DNA from: Bradyrhizobium cajani
GTDB taxonomy: Bacteria > Pseudomonadota > Alphaproteobacteria > Rhizobiales > Xanthobacteraceae
Direction of reading: 5' to 3'
Assembly: GCF_009759665.1 (NCBI RefSeq)
Contig: NZ_WQNE01000020.1
Location: forward strand, 1-64,000
Length of the DNA: 64,000 bases
This document shows, one piece after another, positions 8,624 to 17,124 of the stretch. The position numbers were made by a program, and so were the translations under genes. The notes beneath the pieces are model-generated. The model saw only the letters and a program-made list of their open reading frames with translations, was not told the origin of the DNA and searched no databases. The first letter of the stretch is position 1. Each line of letters begins with the position of its first letter.

Positions 8624-9868
8624 ATGGCTGACCTGTCCCAAAGCATGTCCTGCGATCTCAGCGGCCTTCCGGTCGCACCCGGCGACATTCATGCTGCCGC
8701 CGAGACCATCCGGGGTGCGGTTGTCGAGACGCCCTGCAGCTATAGCCGCACGCTGAGCAATATCTGCGGCTGCGACATCTGGCTGAAATTCGAGAACCTC
8801 CAGTTCACCTCCTCGTTCAAGGAGCGCGGCGCGCTCAATCGCCTCACGGCATTGACGCCGGAGGAGCGGGCGCGCGGCGTCATCGCGATGTCGGCGGGCA
8901 ACCACGCACAGGGCGTCGCCTATCACGCCAGCAGACTCAACATTCCCGCCACCATCGTCATGCCGGTCGGCACGCCGATGGTGAAGGTCGAGAACACGAA
9001 ACACCATGGCGCGGAAGTGGTGGTCACGGGCGCGACGTTGGAGGAGGCGGCCGCTTTCGCGCGGAGCCACGGTGAGGCTCGCGGCATGATCTTCGTCCAC
9101 CCTTACGACGATCCATTGGTGATCGCGGGGCAGGGCACCGTCGGGCTGGAGATGCTGAAGGCGGTACCGGAACTCGACACACTGGTTGTCCCGATCGGCG
9201 GTGGCGGGCTGATCAGCGGCACCGCAATTGCGGCGAAATCGATCAAGCCTTCGCTGCGGGTATTGGGCGTCGAGGCCTGGCTCTATCCCTCGATGTACAA
9301 CGCCATCCACGACGGCAACCTGCCGGCGCGCGGCGATACGCTGGCCGAGGGCATCGCGGTGAAATTGCCGGGCAAGCTCACCACCGAGATCGTTCGCCGC
9401 CTCGTCGACGACATCGCACTGGTGAACGAAGCCGAGCTCGAGCGCGCGGTTGCCGCCCTGATCTCGATCGAGAAGACGGTCGTCGAGGGTGCAGGTGCCG
9501 CCGGCCTCGCCGCGCTGATGTCCGATCCGTCCCGCTTTGCCGGCCAGAAGGTCGGCCTGGTGCTGAGCGGCGGTAACATCGATACCAGGCTGATCGCCTC
9601 GGTCCTGACGCGCGAGCTTGCGCGCGAAGGACGGTTGACCCAGCTCTCGCTCGATATCCCTGACAGGCCCGGGCAATTGGCTGCGGTGGCTGCGCTGCTC
9701 GCCGAGGCCGGCGCGAACATCATCGAGGTCTCGCACCAGCGGACCTTCTCCGACCTGCCGGCCAAGGCCACGCTGCTCCAGCTGGTGATCGAGACCCGCG
9801 ACAGTGCCCATCTCGACGAGGTGATGGCAAGGCTCAGTGCGTCCGGATTGAGCGCGCGCTGCACGTAA
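8624..9868 (+). CDS. ilvA: Threonine ammonia-lyase (PLP enzyme with C-terminal ACT domain)
   Basis: Deaminates threonine to 2-oxobutanoate, feeding isoleucine synthesis or catabolism. The protein is 414 residues from the ATG at 8624; the open frame upstream (TTG at 8582) is not needed. The PLP lysine is Lys66 in SSFKERGA, and the phosphate-binding Gly loop is PIGGGGLISG. A single ACT domain occupies about the last 75 residues (LDIPDRPGQLAAVAALL onward), as in the one-ACT-domain class (shorter than E. coli IlvA). Whether it is the biosynthetic or catabolic enzyme cannot be told from sequence alone. Confidence 0.9.
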   Translation: MADLSQSMSCDLSGLPVAPGDIHAAAETIRGAVVETPCSYSRTLSNICGCDIWLKFENLQFTSSFKERGALNRLTALTPEERARGVIAMSAGNHAQGVAYHASRLNIPATIVMPVGTPMVKVENTKHHGAEVVVTGATLEEAAAFARSHGEARGMIFVHPYDDPLVIAGQGTVGLEMLKAVPELDTLVVPIGGGGLISGTAIAAKSIKPSLRVLGVEAWLYPSMYNAIHDGNLPARGDTLAEGIAVKLPGKLTTEIVRRLVDDIALVNEAELERAVAALISIEKTVVEGAGAAGLAALMSDPSRFAGQKVGLVLSGGNIDTRLIASVLTRELAREGRLTQLSLDIPDRPGQLAAVAALLAEAGANIIEVSHQRTFSDLPAKATLLQLVIETRDSAHLDEVMARLSASGLSARCT

Positions 9869-9881
9869 GGGACGCGTGCCG

Positions 9882-11099
9882 CTATCGCGGCGCCAAGTCC
9901 ATCAGGTGCCCGATCAGTCGATCGATCTCGGCTTCCGTGTTGTAGTAGTGCGGGGAGGCGCGCACGACCGGCGGCAGAGCGCGCATCTCGGCGTCGATGC
10001 GGGTGCTGGACGGGTCCGAAGCGCCAATCGTGATGCAGGCGGCGGCGGCGCTGCTGACAATGGCGTCCGCTTCATGCCCCGCCACCGTGAAGCTGACGAT
10101 GGCGCCCGGCGCGCGTCCGAGGTCGCGAATGGTGACGCCGGGAATGGCGGCGAGGCCGCTGCGAAGGCGGCTCGCAAGCAGGCGGCAGCGCTGCTCGATA
10201 GGACCCATTCCGATATCGAGTGCATAATCGACGGCGGCTCCCAACCCGAGCCGGGCCGTGTAATTGTTCTCCCAGGTCTCAAAGCGGCGCGCATCGTCGC
10301 GAAGCCGATACTCGTTGCGCGAGACCCAGGGCGCGGCGAAATGGTCGATCATCGGCGGCTCGAGCCGTTGCAGCAGCGCCCGGCGGACATAGAGAAAGCC
10401 GGTGCCGCGCGGGCCGCGCAGGAATTTGCGTCCCGTGGCAGACAGCATGTCGCAGCCGATCGCTTCGACGTCGACCGCCATCTGGCCAACCGCCTGACAG
10501 GCGTCGAGCAGATAGGGAATGCCCTGCGCCCGCGCGATCTTGCCGATCGCCGCCGCGGGATTGACCAGCCCGCCATTGGTCGGAACCCAGGTGATCGCGA
10601 TGAGTTTCACGCGCTCGTCGATCATGCGTTCGAGCGCGTGGACGTCGAGCTTGCCGCTGGCATCGCTCGGCACGACGTCGATGACCGCGCCTGTACGTTT
10701 GGCGACTTGAAGGAACGCGACATAGTTGGCGGCATATTCCGCCTCGGCGGTCAGGATGCGATCGCCCTTGCGAAATTCCAGCGCGTAGAAGGCCATCTGC
10801 CAGGCGACGGTTGCGTTCTCCACGAGGGCGATCTCATCCGGCGCGGCATTCAGCAGGCGCGCCACCGAGCCGTAGACGGCTTCCAGCCGGTCGGCCTCCC
10901 GGTCAGCCGCGGCATAACCGCCGATCTCGCTCTCCAGATCGATATGCTGCTTCATCGCCGCGACTACAGAGGTCGGCATGAGAGCCGCGCCGGCGTTGTG
11001 AAGATACGCGAGCCGGGACGCAGCCGGCGTGTCGGCGCGGATACGGTCGAGATCAATCAAGTGAGAGCCTCTGCCATTGGGTTCCGGAGTTAGACACAA
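9882..11099 (-). CDS. Class V aminotransferase family protein
   Basis: A PLP-dependent fold-type I enzyme of the class V / cysteine desulfurase-like group. The Asp that holds the PLP ring nitrogen is in YLLDACQAVGQ (about residue 199) and the Schiff-base lysine is Lys225 in SATGRKFLRGPRG. The N-terminal YLHNAGAALMP block is typical. The start is uncertain: ATG at 11099 has no clear ribosome site, while a TTG at 11060 (13 codons in) follows GGCAGAGG at good spacing. Substrate is unknown. It converges on the threonine ammonia-lyase gene with 13 bases between the stops. Confidence 0.8.
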   Translation of the reverse strand: MCLTPEPNGRGSHLIDLDRIRADTPAASRLAYLHNAGAALMPTSVVAAMKQHIDLESEIGGYAAADREADRLEAVYGSVARLLNAAPDEIALVENATVAWQMAFYALEFRKGDRILTAEAEYAANYVAFLQVAKRTGAVIDVVPSDASGKLDVHALERMIDERVKLIAITWVPTNGGLVNPAAAIGKIARAQGIPYLLDACQAVGQMAVDVEAIGCDMLSATGRKFLRGPRGTGFLYVRRALLQRLEPPMIDHFAAPWVSRNEYRLRDDARRFETWENNYTARLGLGAAVDYALDIGMGPIEQRCRLLASRLRSGLAAIPGVTIRDLGRAPGAIVSFTVAGHEADAIVSSAAAACITIGASDPSSTRIDAEMRALPPVVRASPHYYNTEAEIDRLIGHLMDLAPR

Positions 11100-11207
11100 T
11101 GACGCACGCGAGCAAGACGGGCAAACGGAAGGTGCGGCTGGAGCATGCTGGTCCGGATGCCTATGCTGTTAGAGAGCGTGACGTGCAGTGAATTGAAAGG
11201 ACCCGCG

Positions 11208-11681
11208 ATGGCGAAGAACACGATTTGCCTCTGGTACGACAAGGACGCCGAGGCGGCTGCCCGCTTCTACGCTGAGACGTTCCCTGACAGCGCGGTCAGC
11301 GCCATCCACCGCGCGCCCAGCGACTATCCGTCCGGCAAGGCCGGTGATGTGCTGACCGTGGAATTCACGGTCGCTGGCGTCGCTTGCCTCGGCCTCAACG
11401 GCGGTCCCATGTTCAAGCACAACGAGGCCTTCTCGTTCCAGATCGCGACCGACAGTCAGGAGGAGACCGACCGCTACTGGAACGCCATCGTCGGCAATGG
11501 CGGGCAGGAGAGCGCCTGCGGCTGGTGCAAGGACCGATGGGGGGTCTCCTGGCAGATCACGCCGCGTGTATTGACTGAGGCGCTGGCGGGCGGTGGCACT
11601 GAGGCCAAGCGCGCCTTCGACGCGATGATGGAGATGACGAAGATCGATGTCGCCGCGATCGAGGCGGCGCGCCGCGGCTGA
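11208..11681 (+). CDS. VOC-superfamily PhnB-like protein
   Basis: A 157-residue protein of the vicinal-oxygen-chelate fold, in the PhnB / 3-demethylubiquinone methyltransferase-like subgroup. It has two beta-alpha-beta repeats: the first begins NTICLWYDKDAEAAARFY, the second includes SFQIATDSQEETDRYW, and the motif CGWCKDRWGVSWQITP is typical of the group. The start is the ATG at 11208, preceded by GAAAGG. The enzymatic activity of this subgroup is unsettled, so no substrate is proposed. Confidence 0.85.
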   Translation: MAKNTICLWYDKDAEAAARFYAETFPDSAVSAIHRAPSDYPSGKAGDVLTVEFTVAGVACLGLNGGPMFKHNEAFSFQIATDSQEETDRYWNAIVGNGGQESACGWCKDRWGVSWQITPRVLTEALAGGGTEAKRAFDAMMEMTKIDVAAIEAARRG

Positions 11682-11692
11682 ATTGTCCCGCC

Positions 11693-12265
11693 TCAGATGC
11701 AGAGGCTGAGCAGCTTGATGTGGCAGCCGCTGGACTTCGGCTTGCTGGCGGGCGCGGCCTCGCGCTTCACGGCAACCAGCGGCTCCTTGTCCTTCCTTTT
11801 CTTGCCCTTCGGCTCGTAGTCGCCGGCGATCACCATCGCCCAATAAGTGCGCTTGCCGCTGGTATTCCTGGCGCTCGCGATGCCGACGCGCGAGGCGTTG
11901 TGCAGCAGCAGGTTCTTGCGATGCCCGGACGAGTCGATCCACTGTCCCAGCGTCTTTTCGAAATTGTCGTAACCGTAGGCGATGTTCTCGGCAGCGCGGC
12001 CCGCGCCGGCCGGCGCAACGCGCCGATTGAACGGGCCGAGCGCGTCGTGGCTGAGATCATCCTTGGCCGCCATCGCGCGGGCCTGGTCCATGGCGATGCG
12101 GTCGAGGGTCGCATCGCGGACGACGCGGACTTCGCCGTGCTTGAGGCGGAAGCTGGAGATCAGCTCGGCCGGAGATTCGGCCATCGCGGGCGCAGTGGCC
12201 AGCAGCAGAAGGCCGGCGATGAGGCCGCCAACCGCACGATGCATCATCGTCCCCCGAATGCCCAT
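11693..12265 (-). CDS. Secreted CAP/SCP-domain protein
   Basis: A 190-residue exported protein. A signal peptide (LIAGLLLLATAPAMA, cut before ESPAE) is followed by a CAP domain: MAAKDDLSHDALG, AAENIAYGY, QWIDSSGHRKNLL and TYWAMVIAG correspond to the usual CAP motifs, with the conserved His and Glu positions present. The tail is Lys-rich with two cysteines near the end (SSGCHIKLLSLCI). Two starts are possible, ATG at 12265 or at 12247/12244 (MMHRAVGG); both have G-rich upstream bases. The role of bacterial CAP proteins is mostly unknown. Its stop converges with the VOC gene. Confidence 0.85.
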   Translation of the reverse strand: MGIRGTMMHRAVGGLIAGLLLLATAPAMAESPAELISSFRLKHGEVRVVRDATLDRIAMDQARAMAAKDDLSHDALGPFNRRVAPAGAGRAAENIAYGYDNFEKTLGQWIDSSGHRKNLLLHNASRVGIASARNTSGKRTYWAMVIAGDYEPKGKKRKDKEPLVAVKREAAPASKPKSSGCHIKLLSLCI

Positions 12266-12341
12266 GACCCCGCCAAGCCTGCCTTAGTTCGACCGCTTCT
12301 CTATCGCCAATGTGGAGGCTTCAAGGCACTGAGCAGGCTTG

Positions 12342-13436
12342 TCAGCCCGTCGGCAGGTCAGCCTCGAAGTTGAAGCGGTCGCGCAGGTTCTTGCGCTGCT
12401 CCAGGATGTCCTTGAGGAAGGCGCGGTCCTGGTCGTTCTTCATCATCGGCTCGATCAGGTCGAGCTGGTTCATGGCGACCAGTTGCAGGATCTCGGTGCG
12501 CGGCTTGCCGCTGCCATCGCGCGGCAGGGCGTGCACGACCTGGATGTGTTCCGGCGGCTTCGGGCCCTTTGCGGCACTGAGCTCGTTCCGCAACTGGCCC
12601 TCAAGCCTGGCCTGATCCGCTTCGACGAAGGCATAGAGCCCGACGCCGGAGCGGCGGTCGGCAAAGGCGACGATGGCAGTGTCGCGCACGGCCGGATTCT
12701 TGCGGATCAATTCCGCCAGTACCGGCGCGTCGTTGACGAGCCGGCGCCCGCCGCCCTCGCGGTCGGTGAAGTTGAACAGTCCGCGGGTAATGGCCCGATA
12801 GACCTTCTTGCCGGTGGCGAGCCACAGGCTCGCGGCGAACGACTTCTTCGCCAGGATCTTGCGCTCGCGCGGCGTCAGCGCTTCCGGCGCGTAGGAGCGC
12901 TTGTGCTTGAGCAGATGCCGGAGGTCTTCATAGGCCAGGATGCGGTACAGCCGGCCGTGCCGCTCAAAGCAGGCGGCGAGCTGAAAGTCGGTCACATAGG
13001 CGCGGCCGTCGCGGCCGACCAGCCAGTTCTGCTCCTTGGCGAGATCGTTGTGGCAGATGCCGGCGCGGCGAAGCCGGCGCAGCGCGGCCTTGGCCGACCG
13101 GAAATAGGCGAGATCGCCGTGCGGTTTGGCCAGATGCAGCGCGACGCCGTCGACGAAGCCGCGCACCAGCGCGCGGCGTCCGGCCCACAGCAGCTCCGGT
13201 CCGACGTTGAGGCCCTTGGCACGCGCCAGCGCGCGCTTCTCGCGGGCGAACAGATGGCGCGCCAGCAGGAACGACCACCACGGCACCTCGTCGAGCCGGC
13301 GCAGCACCGCGTCGACCTCGCCGTTGTTGCCGCGGAAGCGGCCGCGCTCGACGGTCGAGAACACGTCGCGCTTGAGCAGCACGCCCTCGGTCCAGCGCGC
13401 CGAGAGCTCCGCGGCGTCGTCTTTGGGGAGGCTCAT
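12342..13436 (-). CDS. Kinase-like domain fused to an ANL (AMP-binding enzyme) C-terminal domain
   Basis: A 364-residue protein with two recognisable parts. The N-terminal ~215 residues look like a protein-kinase/RIO-like fold: the catalytic loop reads ICHNDLAKEQNW (H-x-D ... N) and the metal-binding motif VTDFQLA replaces DFG with DFQ; the ATP-anchoring Lys is not obvious (AVLRR). The last ~140 residues look like the mobile C-terminal domain of acyl-CoA synthetases: NPAVRDTAIVAFADR, YAFVEA, PEHIQVVHALPRDGSGKPR, including the A10-like Lys in GSGKPRTEIL. The large N-terminal adenylation domain is absent. The gene starts 8 bases after trmFO ends (ATG at 13436), so it is probably co-transcribed with it. 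Substrate and function are unknown. Confidence 0.7.
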   Translation of the reverse strand: MSLPKDDAAELSARWTEGVLLKRDVFSTVERGRFRGNNGEVDAVLRRLDEVPWWSFLLARHLFAREKRALARAKGLNVGPELLWAGRRALVRGFVDGVALHLAKPHGDLAYFRSAKAALRRLRRAGICHNDLAKEQNWLVGRDGRAYVTDFQLAACFERHGRLYRILAYEDLRHLLKHKRSYAPEALTPRERKILAKKSFAASLWLATGKKVYRAITRGLFNFTDREGGGRRLVNDAPVLAELIRKNPAVRDTAIVAFADRRSGVGLYAFVEADQARLEGQLRNELSAAKGPKPPEHIQVVHALPRDGSGKPRTEILQLVAMNQLDLIEPMMKNDQDRAFLKDILEQRKNLRDRFNFEADLPTG

Positions 13437-13443
13437 CGAAAAC

Positions 13444-14871
13444 TCACGCTGCCGCGGCAATGCGCAGGTGATCGGCGATCCAGCGATCGAGATCGGCGAG
13501 TGCGCGCGCGCTCATCGCCTGCTTCTTGGCCACCGTCTTCTCGTTGCCGCGCAGCCTCGTGCCGTCCGGTTTCTTCGTCGGCACGGCCGCGAGCGGCGGG
13601 AACAGGCCGAAATTGATGTTCATCGGCTGGAACGAGCGCGTGCCCGGCTCGATGGTCTCGATATGGCCGCCGGTGATGTGGCCGAGCAGCGATCCCAGTG
13701 CCGATGTGCCCGGCGGGCTCGCAAGCGTCTCGCCGCGTGCATTGGCTGCGGCGTAGAGACCGGCGATCAAGCCGACGCTTGCTGATTCCACATAGCCCTC
13801 GCAGCCTGTCATCTGGCCGGCAAAGCGCAGGCGCGGCTGCGCGCGCAGGCGCAACTGACCATCGAGCAGCTTTGGCGAGTTGAGGAAGGTGTTGCGGTGC
13901 AAGCCGCCGAGGCGGGCGAATTCCGCTTTCTCCAGCCCGGGAATGGTGCGGAAGATGCGCTGCTGCTCGCCATACTTCAACTTCGTCTGGAAGCCGACGA
14001 TGTTGTAGAGCGTGCCGAGCTTGTTGTCCTGGCGGAGCTGCACGATCGCATAGGGCTTTGTGGTCGGATCATTCGGATTGGTGAGGCCGACCGGCTTCAT
14101 CGGACCATGGCGCAGCGTTTCGGGGCCGCGCTCCGCCATCACCTCGATCGGCAGACAGCCGTCGAAATAGGGCGTGTTGGTCTCCCACTCCTTGAATTCG
14201 GTCTTCTCGCCGGCGATCAGCGCGGCGACGAAGCCGTCATACTGCTCCTTGGTCATCGGGCAGTTGATGTAATCGGCGCCGTTGCCGCCGGGGCCGACCT
14301 TGTCGTAGCGCGACTGGAACCAGGCCACCGACATGTCGACGGATTCGCGGTGCACGATCGGCGCAATCGCGTCGAAGAAGGCGAGCGCGTTCTCGTCGGT
14401 CAGGCCGCGGATGGCGTCGGCCAGCGGCGCGGAGGTGAGGGGGCCGGTCGCAACGATGACGTTGCTCCAGTCGGCCGGTGGCAGGCCTGCGACCTCGTCG
14501 CGGGCGATCTCGATGAGGGGATGCTCGTTGAGCGCCTTGGTGACCGCTGCCGAGAAGCCGTCGCGATCGACCGCGAGCGCGCCACCGGCGGGCACCTGGT
14601 TGGCGTCGGCCGCTCGCATGATCAGTGAACCGAGGCGGCGCATCTCCGCATGGAGCAGGCCGACGGCATTGTTGGCCGCATCGTCCGAGCGGAACGAGTT
14701 CGAGCAGACGAGCTCGGCCAGGCCGTCGGTGCGATGCGCCTCGGTCATGCGGGTCGGCCGCATCTCATGCAGCACCACGGGCACGCCGGTTTTGGCCACC
14801 TGCCAGGCGGCTTCGGAGCCGGCGAGGCCGGCGCCGATCACGTGCACGATGTTGGATTGGGGTCCTGTCAT
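13444..14871 (-). CDS. trmFO: Folate-dependent tRNA (uracil-54-C5)-methyltransferase TrmFO
   Basis: Methylates U54 of tRNA using methylenetetrahydrofolate and FAD. The 475-residue protein has the N-terminal FAD-binding motif HVIGAGLAGSEAAWQ, the family signature blocks ELVCSNSFRSDDAANNAVGLL and PAGGALAVDRDGFS, and a C-terminal NAD(P)-like block with GCEGYVESASVGLIAG. These separate it from the related MnmG. The gene is upstream of the kinase-like/ANL fusion gene. Confidence 0.96.
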   Translation of the reverse strand: MTGPQSNIVHVIGAGLAGSEAAWQVAKTGVPVVLHEMRPTRMTEAHRTDGLAELVCSNSFRSDDAANNAVGLLHAEMRRLGSLIMRAADANQVPAGGALAVDRDGFSAAVTKALNEHPLIEIARDEVAGLPPADWSNVIVATGPLTSAPLADAIRGLTDENALAFFDAIAPIVHRESVDMSVAWFQSRYDKVGPGGNGADYINCPMTKEQYDGFVAALIAGEKTEFKEWETNTPYFDGCLPIEVMAERGPETLRHGPMKPVGLTNPNDPTTKPYAIVQLRQDNKLGTLYNIVGFQTKLKYGEQQRIFRTIPGLEKAEFARLGGLHRNTFLNSPKLLDGQLRLRAQPRLRFAGQMTGCEGYVESASVGLIAGLYAAANARGETLASPPGTSALGSLLGHITGGHIETIEPGTRSFQPMNINFGLFPPLAAVPTKKPDGTRLRGNEKTVAKKQAMSARALADLDRWIADHLRIAAAA

Positions 14872-14997
14872 GGGGCGGACAGGTAGCGCTTTTCGGCCGT
14901 CAGTGGAATCGCCGAGATCGAGTTTTCTGCCTCCGAAAACGACAACGCCCGCACGAGGCGGGCGCTATCGGTTCGTCCGGTGAAGGGCTGAGCGAAA

Positions 14998-15150
14998 TCA
15001 GCCCTGATACTGACCGGCGGCAACGCGCGGGATGTCCGAGCGATCGAGGCCGATATCGGCCAGTTCGCGGTCGCTGAGCTGGGACAGCTCGGCAACATTG
15101 CGCTGATAGTCCCGGAAGGCCTGGATCATGCGGATGAGCGAGAGCAGCAT
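14998..15150 (-). CDS. DUF1127 small basic protein
   Basis: A 50-residue protein: an N-terminal helix (LLSLIRMIQAFRDYQRN) followed by LSQLSDRELADIGLDRSDI, the diagnostic DUF1127 (YjiS-like) core. Members of this family in alphaproteobacteria have been linked to RNA and phosphate or carbon metabolism, but no function can be assigned here. The start at 15150 is set by the ribosome site AGGAGA just upstream; the open frame that continues to 15270 is not used. Confidence 0.88.
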   Translation of the reverse strand: MLLSLIRMIQAFRDYQRNVAELSQLSDRELADIGLDRSDIPRVAAGQYQG

Positions 15151-15348
15151 TGGTAGTCTCCTGTAGTTCGATTCAGCCCTTGCCCGGGCCTCATCGTTGA
15201 AATGAATATAGGTGAGAGTGGTGCAGTGCGAAAGTTCCGATGTTGCGATGCAGCTAAGCGAAGAACGCATGGCGTCGGTAACGGACGATTAACCCGGGCG
15301 CGCTCCCGCCCAAGCACGGGGCGGGATATGAAGTTGTGTACTACAAAT

Positions 15349-15366
15349 GCCCGTGAATTCACGGGC
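15349..15366. repeat. 18-base perfect palindrome
   Basis: GCCCGTGAATTCACGGGC is a loop-free perfect palindrome. Without a loop or T-tract it is unlikely to be a terminator; a protein-binding site or a remnant of a repeat is more likely. Confidence 0.5.
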
Positions 15367-15454
15367 TTACTGTGAGGAACGCAGTTTCGTGCCTTGCGAC
15401 AAATATGGTTCGTTTCCCTCGCTCGCCAGCGGTCCGATAGCTTCTAGACCCAAG

Positions 15455-15468
15455 TCACGCATGCGTGA
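15455..15468. repeat. 14-base perfect palindrome
   Basis: TCACGCATGCGTGA is a perfect palindrome about 90 bases from the 18-base one. It shares the CACG/CGTG theme with it. Confidence 0.4.
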
Positions 15469-15661
15469 GCCGCATGTGTCGACGGCTGTAATAATGAATA
15501 TTTGTTCAGTCTAAAGCCGGGCAATCCATAGGCGATTCGTCCGTCGCGCGAGAAGCTGGGCCGACCACGGCAAGTCTGAACGGGTCTGAACAGGGGCCCG
15601 CAACCGTCTGGGCGGTCGCAATCGCCTCTTGGTGCAGTGCACACACGCCAGGCGTGTGGCA

Positions 15662-15683
15662 TTCATTACACGGGTGTAATGAA
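15662..15683. promoter_or_regulatory. Operator-like 10+2+10 inverted repeat
   Basis: TTCATTACAC-GG-GTGTAATGAA is a perfect 10-base inverted repeat with a 2-base centre, about 160 bases upstream of the small secreted protein at 15843. The size and AT-rich arms are typical of a dimeric transcription-factor site. The cognate regulator is not known. Confidence 0.5.
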
Positions 15684-15842
15684 AATCAGAAATTTCGCAT
15701 GCGGCTCTGCGTCTCGCGCAACATCACGCAATTCTCGCGGGGAATTTATTGCGGCAAGTTGCCGCGGCCGGAGGAAAGTCATGTCGCAGAGTCCGGCAAT
15801 GTTGCCGGTTCTGTCCAAGGACAAGAGAAGGAAGGTAACATC

Positions 15843-16106
15843 ATGACGAAGTTACTCGGGGTTATCGCAATTGCTGCCGTTGGGTTCGCCGTCGCGCCTG
15901 CGCAGGCCGCCAAGCACGCCGTCGGCGGCTGCAGCTCGGCCAATCTGGAGAAGACGGAGACCGCGATCGAGAACATGGCCGACGGTGACAGCAAGTTCGT
16001 CGCGCAGAAGGAGATCGCGGCTGCGCAGGACTCGCTGCTCAACGGAAAAATGGGTGTGTGCGGCGCGCATCTGAACAAGGCGATGCAGGCCACCATCGGC
16101 AAGTAG
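15843..16106 (+). CDS. Small secreted protein with two cysteines
   Basis: An 87-residue protein with a clear signal peptide (LLGVIAIAAVGFAVAPAQA, cut before AKHAV) and a ~65-residue mature part that is mostly helical with Cys in GGCSSAN and GVCGAHL, which could form one disulfide. The ATG at 15843 follows GAAGG; the frame is open upstream to 15654 without a better start. The family is not recognised by name. Confidence 0.72.
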   Translation: MTKLLGVIAIAAVGFAVAPAQAAKHAVGGCSSANLEKTETAIENMADGDSKFVAQKEIAAAQDSLLNGKMGVCGAHLNKAMQATIGK

Positions 16107-16169
16107 AGGCTGGAAGAACCAGGGCCGGTCGCCGGGCGATCGGCCCTGTGCGTCTTGTCGAGGACTATC

Positions 16170-16994
16170 CTAAGGAGCGCGCGCGAGCTGGGTCGCGAAA
16201 TAGGCCACGGTCTTGGAATAGACCTCGCTCTTGTTCCACTGCTGGAGCACTGCGAAATTCGGACCGCCCGGCTGCCAATCCTTGCCGCGCTGCCAGCCAT
16301 AGCCGGCGAGATAATTGGCGGTGGAGGCGAGCACGTCGGGCGCGTTGTGCAAGAGATCGCGCTTGCCGTTGCCGTCGAAGTCGACGGCGTATTTCATCCA
16401 GGACGACGGCATGAACTGGGTCTGGCCGAGCTCGCCGGCCCAGGCGCCCTTCATGTCGCCGGGCGCAAGATCGCCGCGCTGGACGATGCGCAGCGCATCC
16501 ATCAGCTCGGCGCGAAACTGCTCGGAGCGCCGGCAGTCATAGGCCAGCGTCGCCAGCGAGCGGATGGTCGCGAACTTGCCGGTGTTGACGCCGAAATCGG
16601 TCTCGAGACCCCAGATCGCGACCAGGACCTCGCCGGGGACGCCGTACGCCTGCTCGATGCGCGACAGCACCGAGCCGTATTGTTTCATCATGTTGGAGCC
16701 GCGCTGCATGCGCGGCGGCACCATGCGGCCGGAAAACTCCTCGAAGGTCTGGCCGAAGACCTTTTGCGAACGGTCGCGGTTGAGCACGCTCTGATCGAGC
16801 GTCACGCCGGCAAGTCCTGCGGCAATGGCCTGCTGCGAGATGCCTTTGGCGGCGGCGTCGGTCTTGAAGTCCGCAAGCCATGCGTCGAAATTGCCGGAGC
16901 CGCAGGCAACAGCGGCAACGGCTGGTTCGGCGGAGAGGATTGACGCGGAGAGGGCGAGGGCTGCGAGAGCGAGACGAGAAATCGTCGGGGTCAT
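16170..16994 (-). CDS. Lytic murein transglycosylase (MltB/GH103-like)
   Basis: A 274-residue periplasmic enzyme that cleaves peptidoglycan glycan strands. The signal peptide ends AEPAVAA; the mature protein has the catalytic-Glu block VAIWGLETDFGVNTGKF, ELGQTQFMPSSWMKYAVDFDGNGKRDL and ASTANYLAGYGWQRG, all typical of the MltB group. There is no lipobox, so a soluble SltB-like form is likely, and no C-terminal peptidoglycan-binding domain is attached. The ATG at 16994 is chosen because the signal peptide follows it directly. Confidence 0.9.
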   Translation of the reverse strand: MTPTISRLALAALALSASILSAEPAVAAVACGSGNFDAWLADFKTDAAAKGISQQAIAAGLAGVTLDQSVLNRDRSQKVFGQTFEEFSGRMVPPRMQRGSNMMKQYGSVLSRIEQAYGVPGEVLVAIWGLETDFGVNTGKFATIRSLATLAYDCRRSEQFRAELMDALRIVQRGDLAPGDMKGAWAGELGQTQFMPSSWMKYAVDFDGNGKRDLLHNAPDVLASTANYLAGYGWQRGKDWQPGGPNFAVLQQWNKSEVYSKTVAYFATQLARAP

Positions 16995-17081
16995 CAGATG
17001 AAATGGATTCCGTGAAGTGATCTGACCGGCGGGCGCAATCTCGGTTGTAACCGCGGCCAAAGCAAGGCGTTTGACAGTGCG

Positions 17082-17109
17082 CGATCCTGCCCCGGCCGGG
17101 GCAGGATCG
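17082..17109. repeat. 28-base perfect palindrome
   Basis: CGATCCTGCCCCGG followed directly by its own reverse complement, with no spacer. It lies between the DUF2189 gene stop (17125) and the transglycosylase start (16994), both on the minus strand, so it could act as a terminator for the first or as a binding site in the promoter of the second. No T-tract follows. Confidence 0.5.
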
Positions 17110-17124
17110 GATGTCACGATATCG

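Larger units (their letters stand above)
15151..15842. other. 692-base intergenic region with three palindromes
   Basis: No coding sequence longer than about 15 codons is supported here. The region is less GC-rich than its neighbours in places (for example around 15490-15510) and holds three symmetric elements, listed separately. It should contain the promoter of the DUF1127 gene at the left and of the small secreted protein at the right. A short direct repeat GTCTGAAC occurs twice near 15575-15592. Confidence 0.6.

Noticed and set aside
15327..15374. A 15-codon frame through the 18-base palindrome
   Set aside because: Only a G-rich bit upstream and no following terminator or target gene; not supported as a leader peptide.
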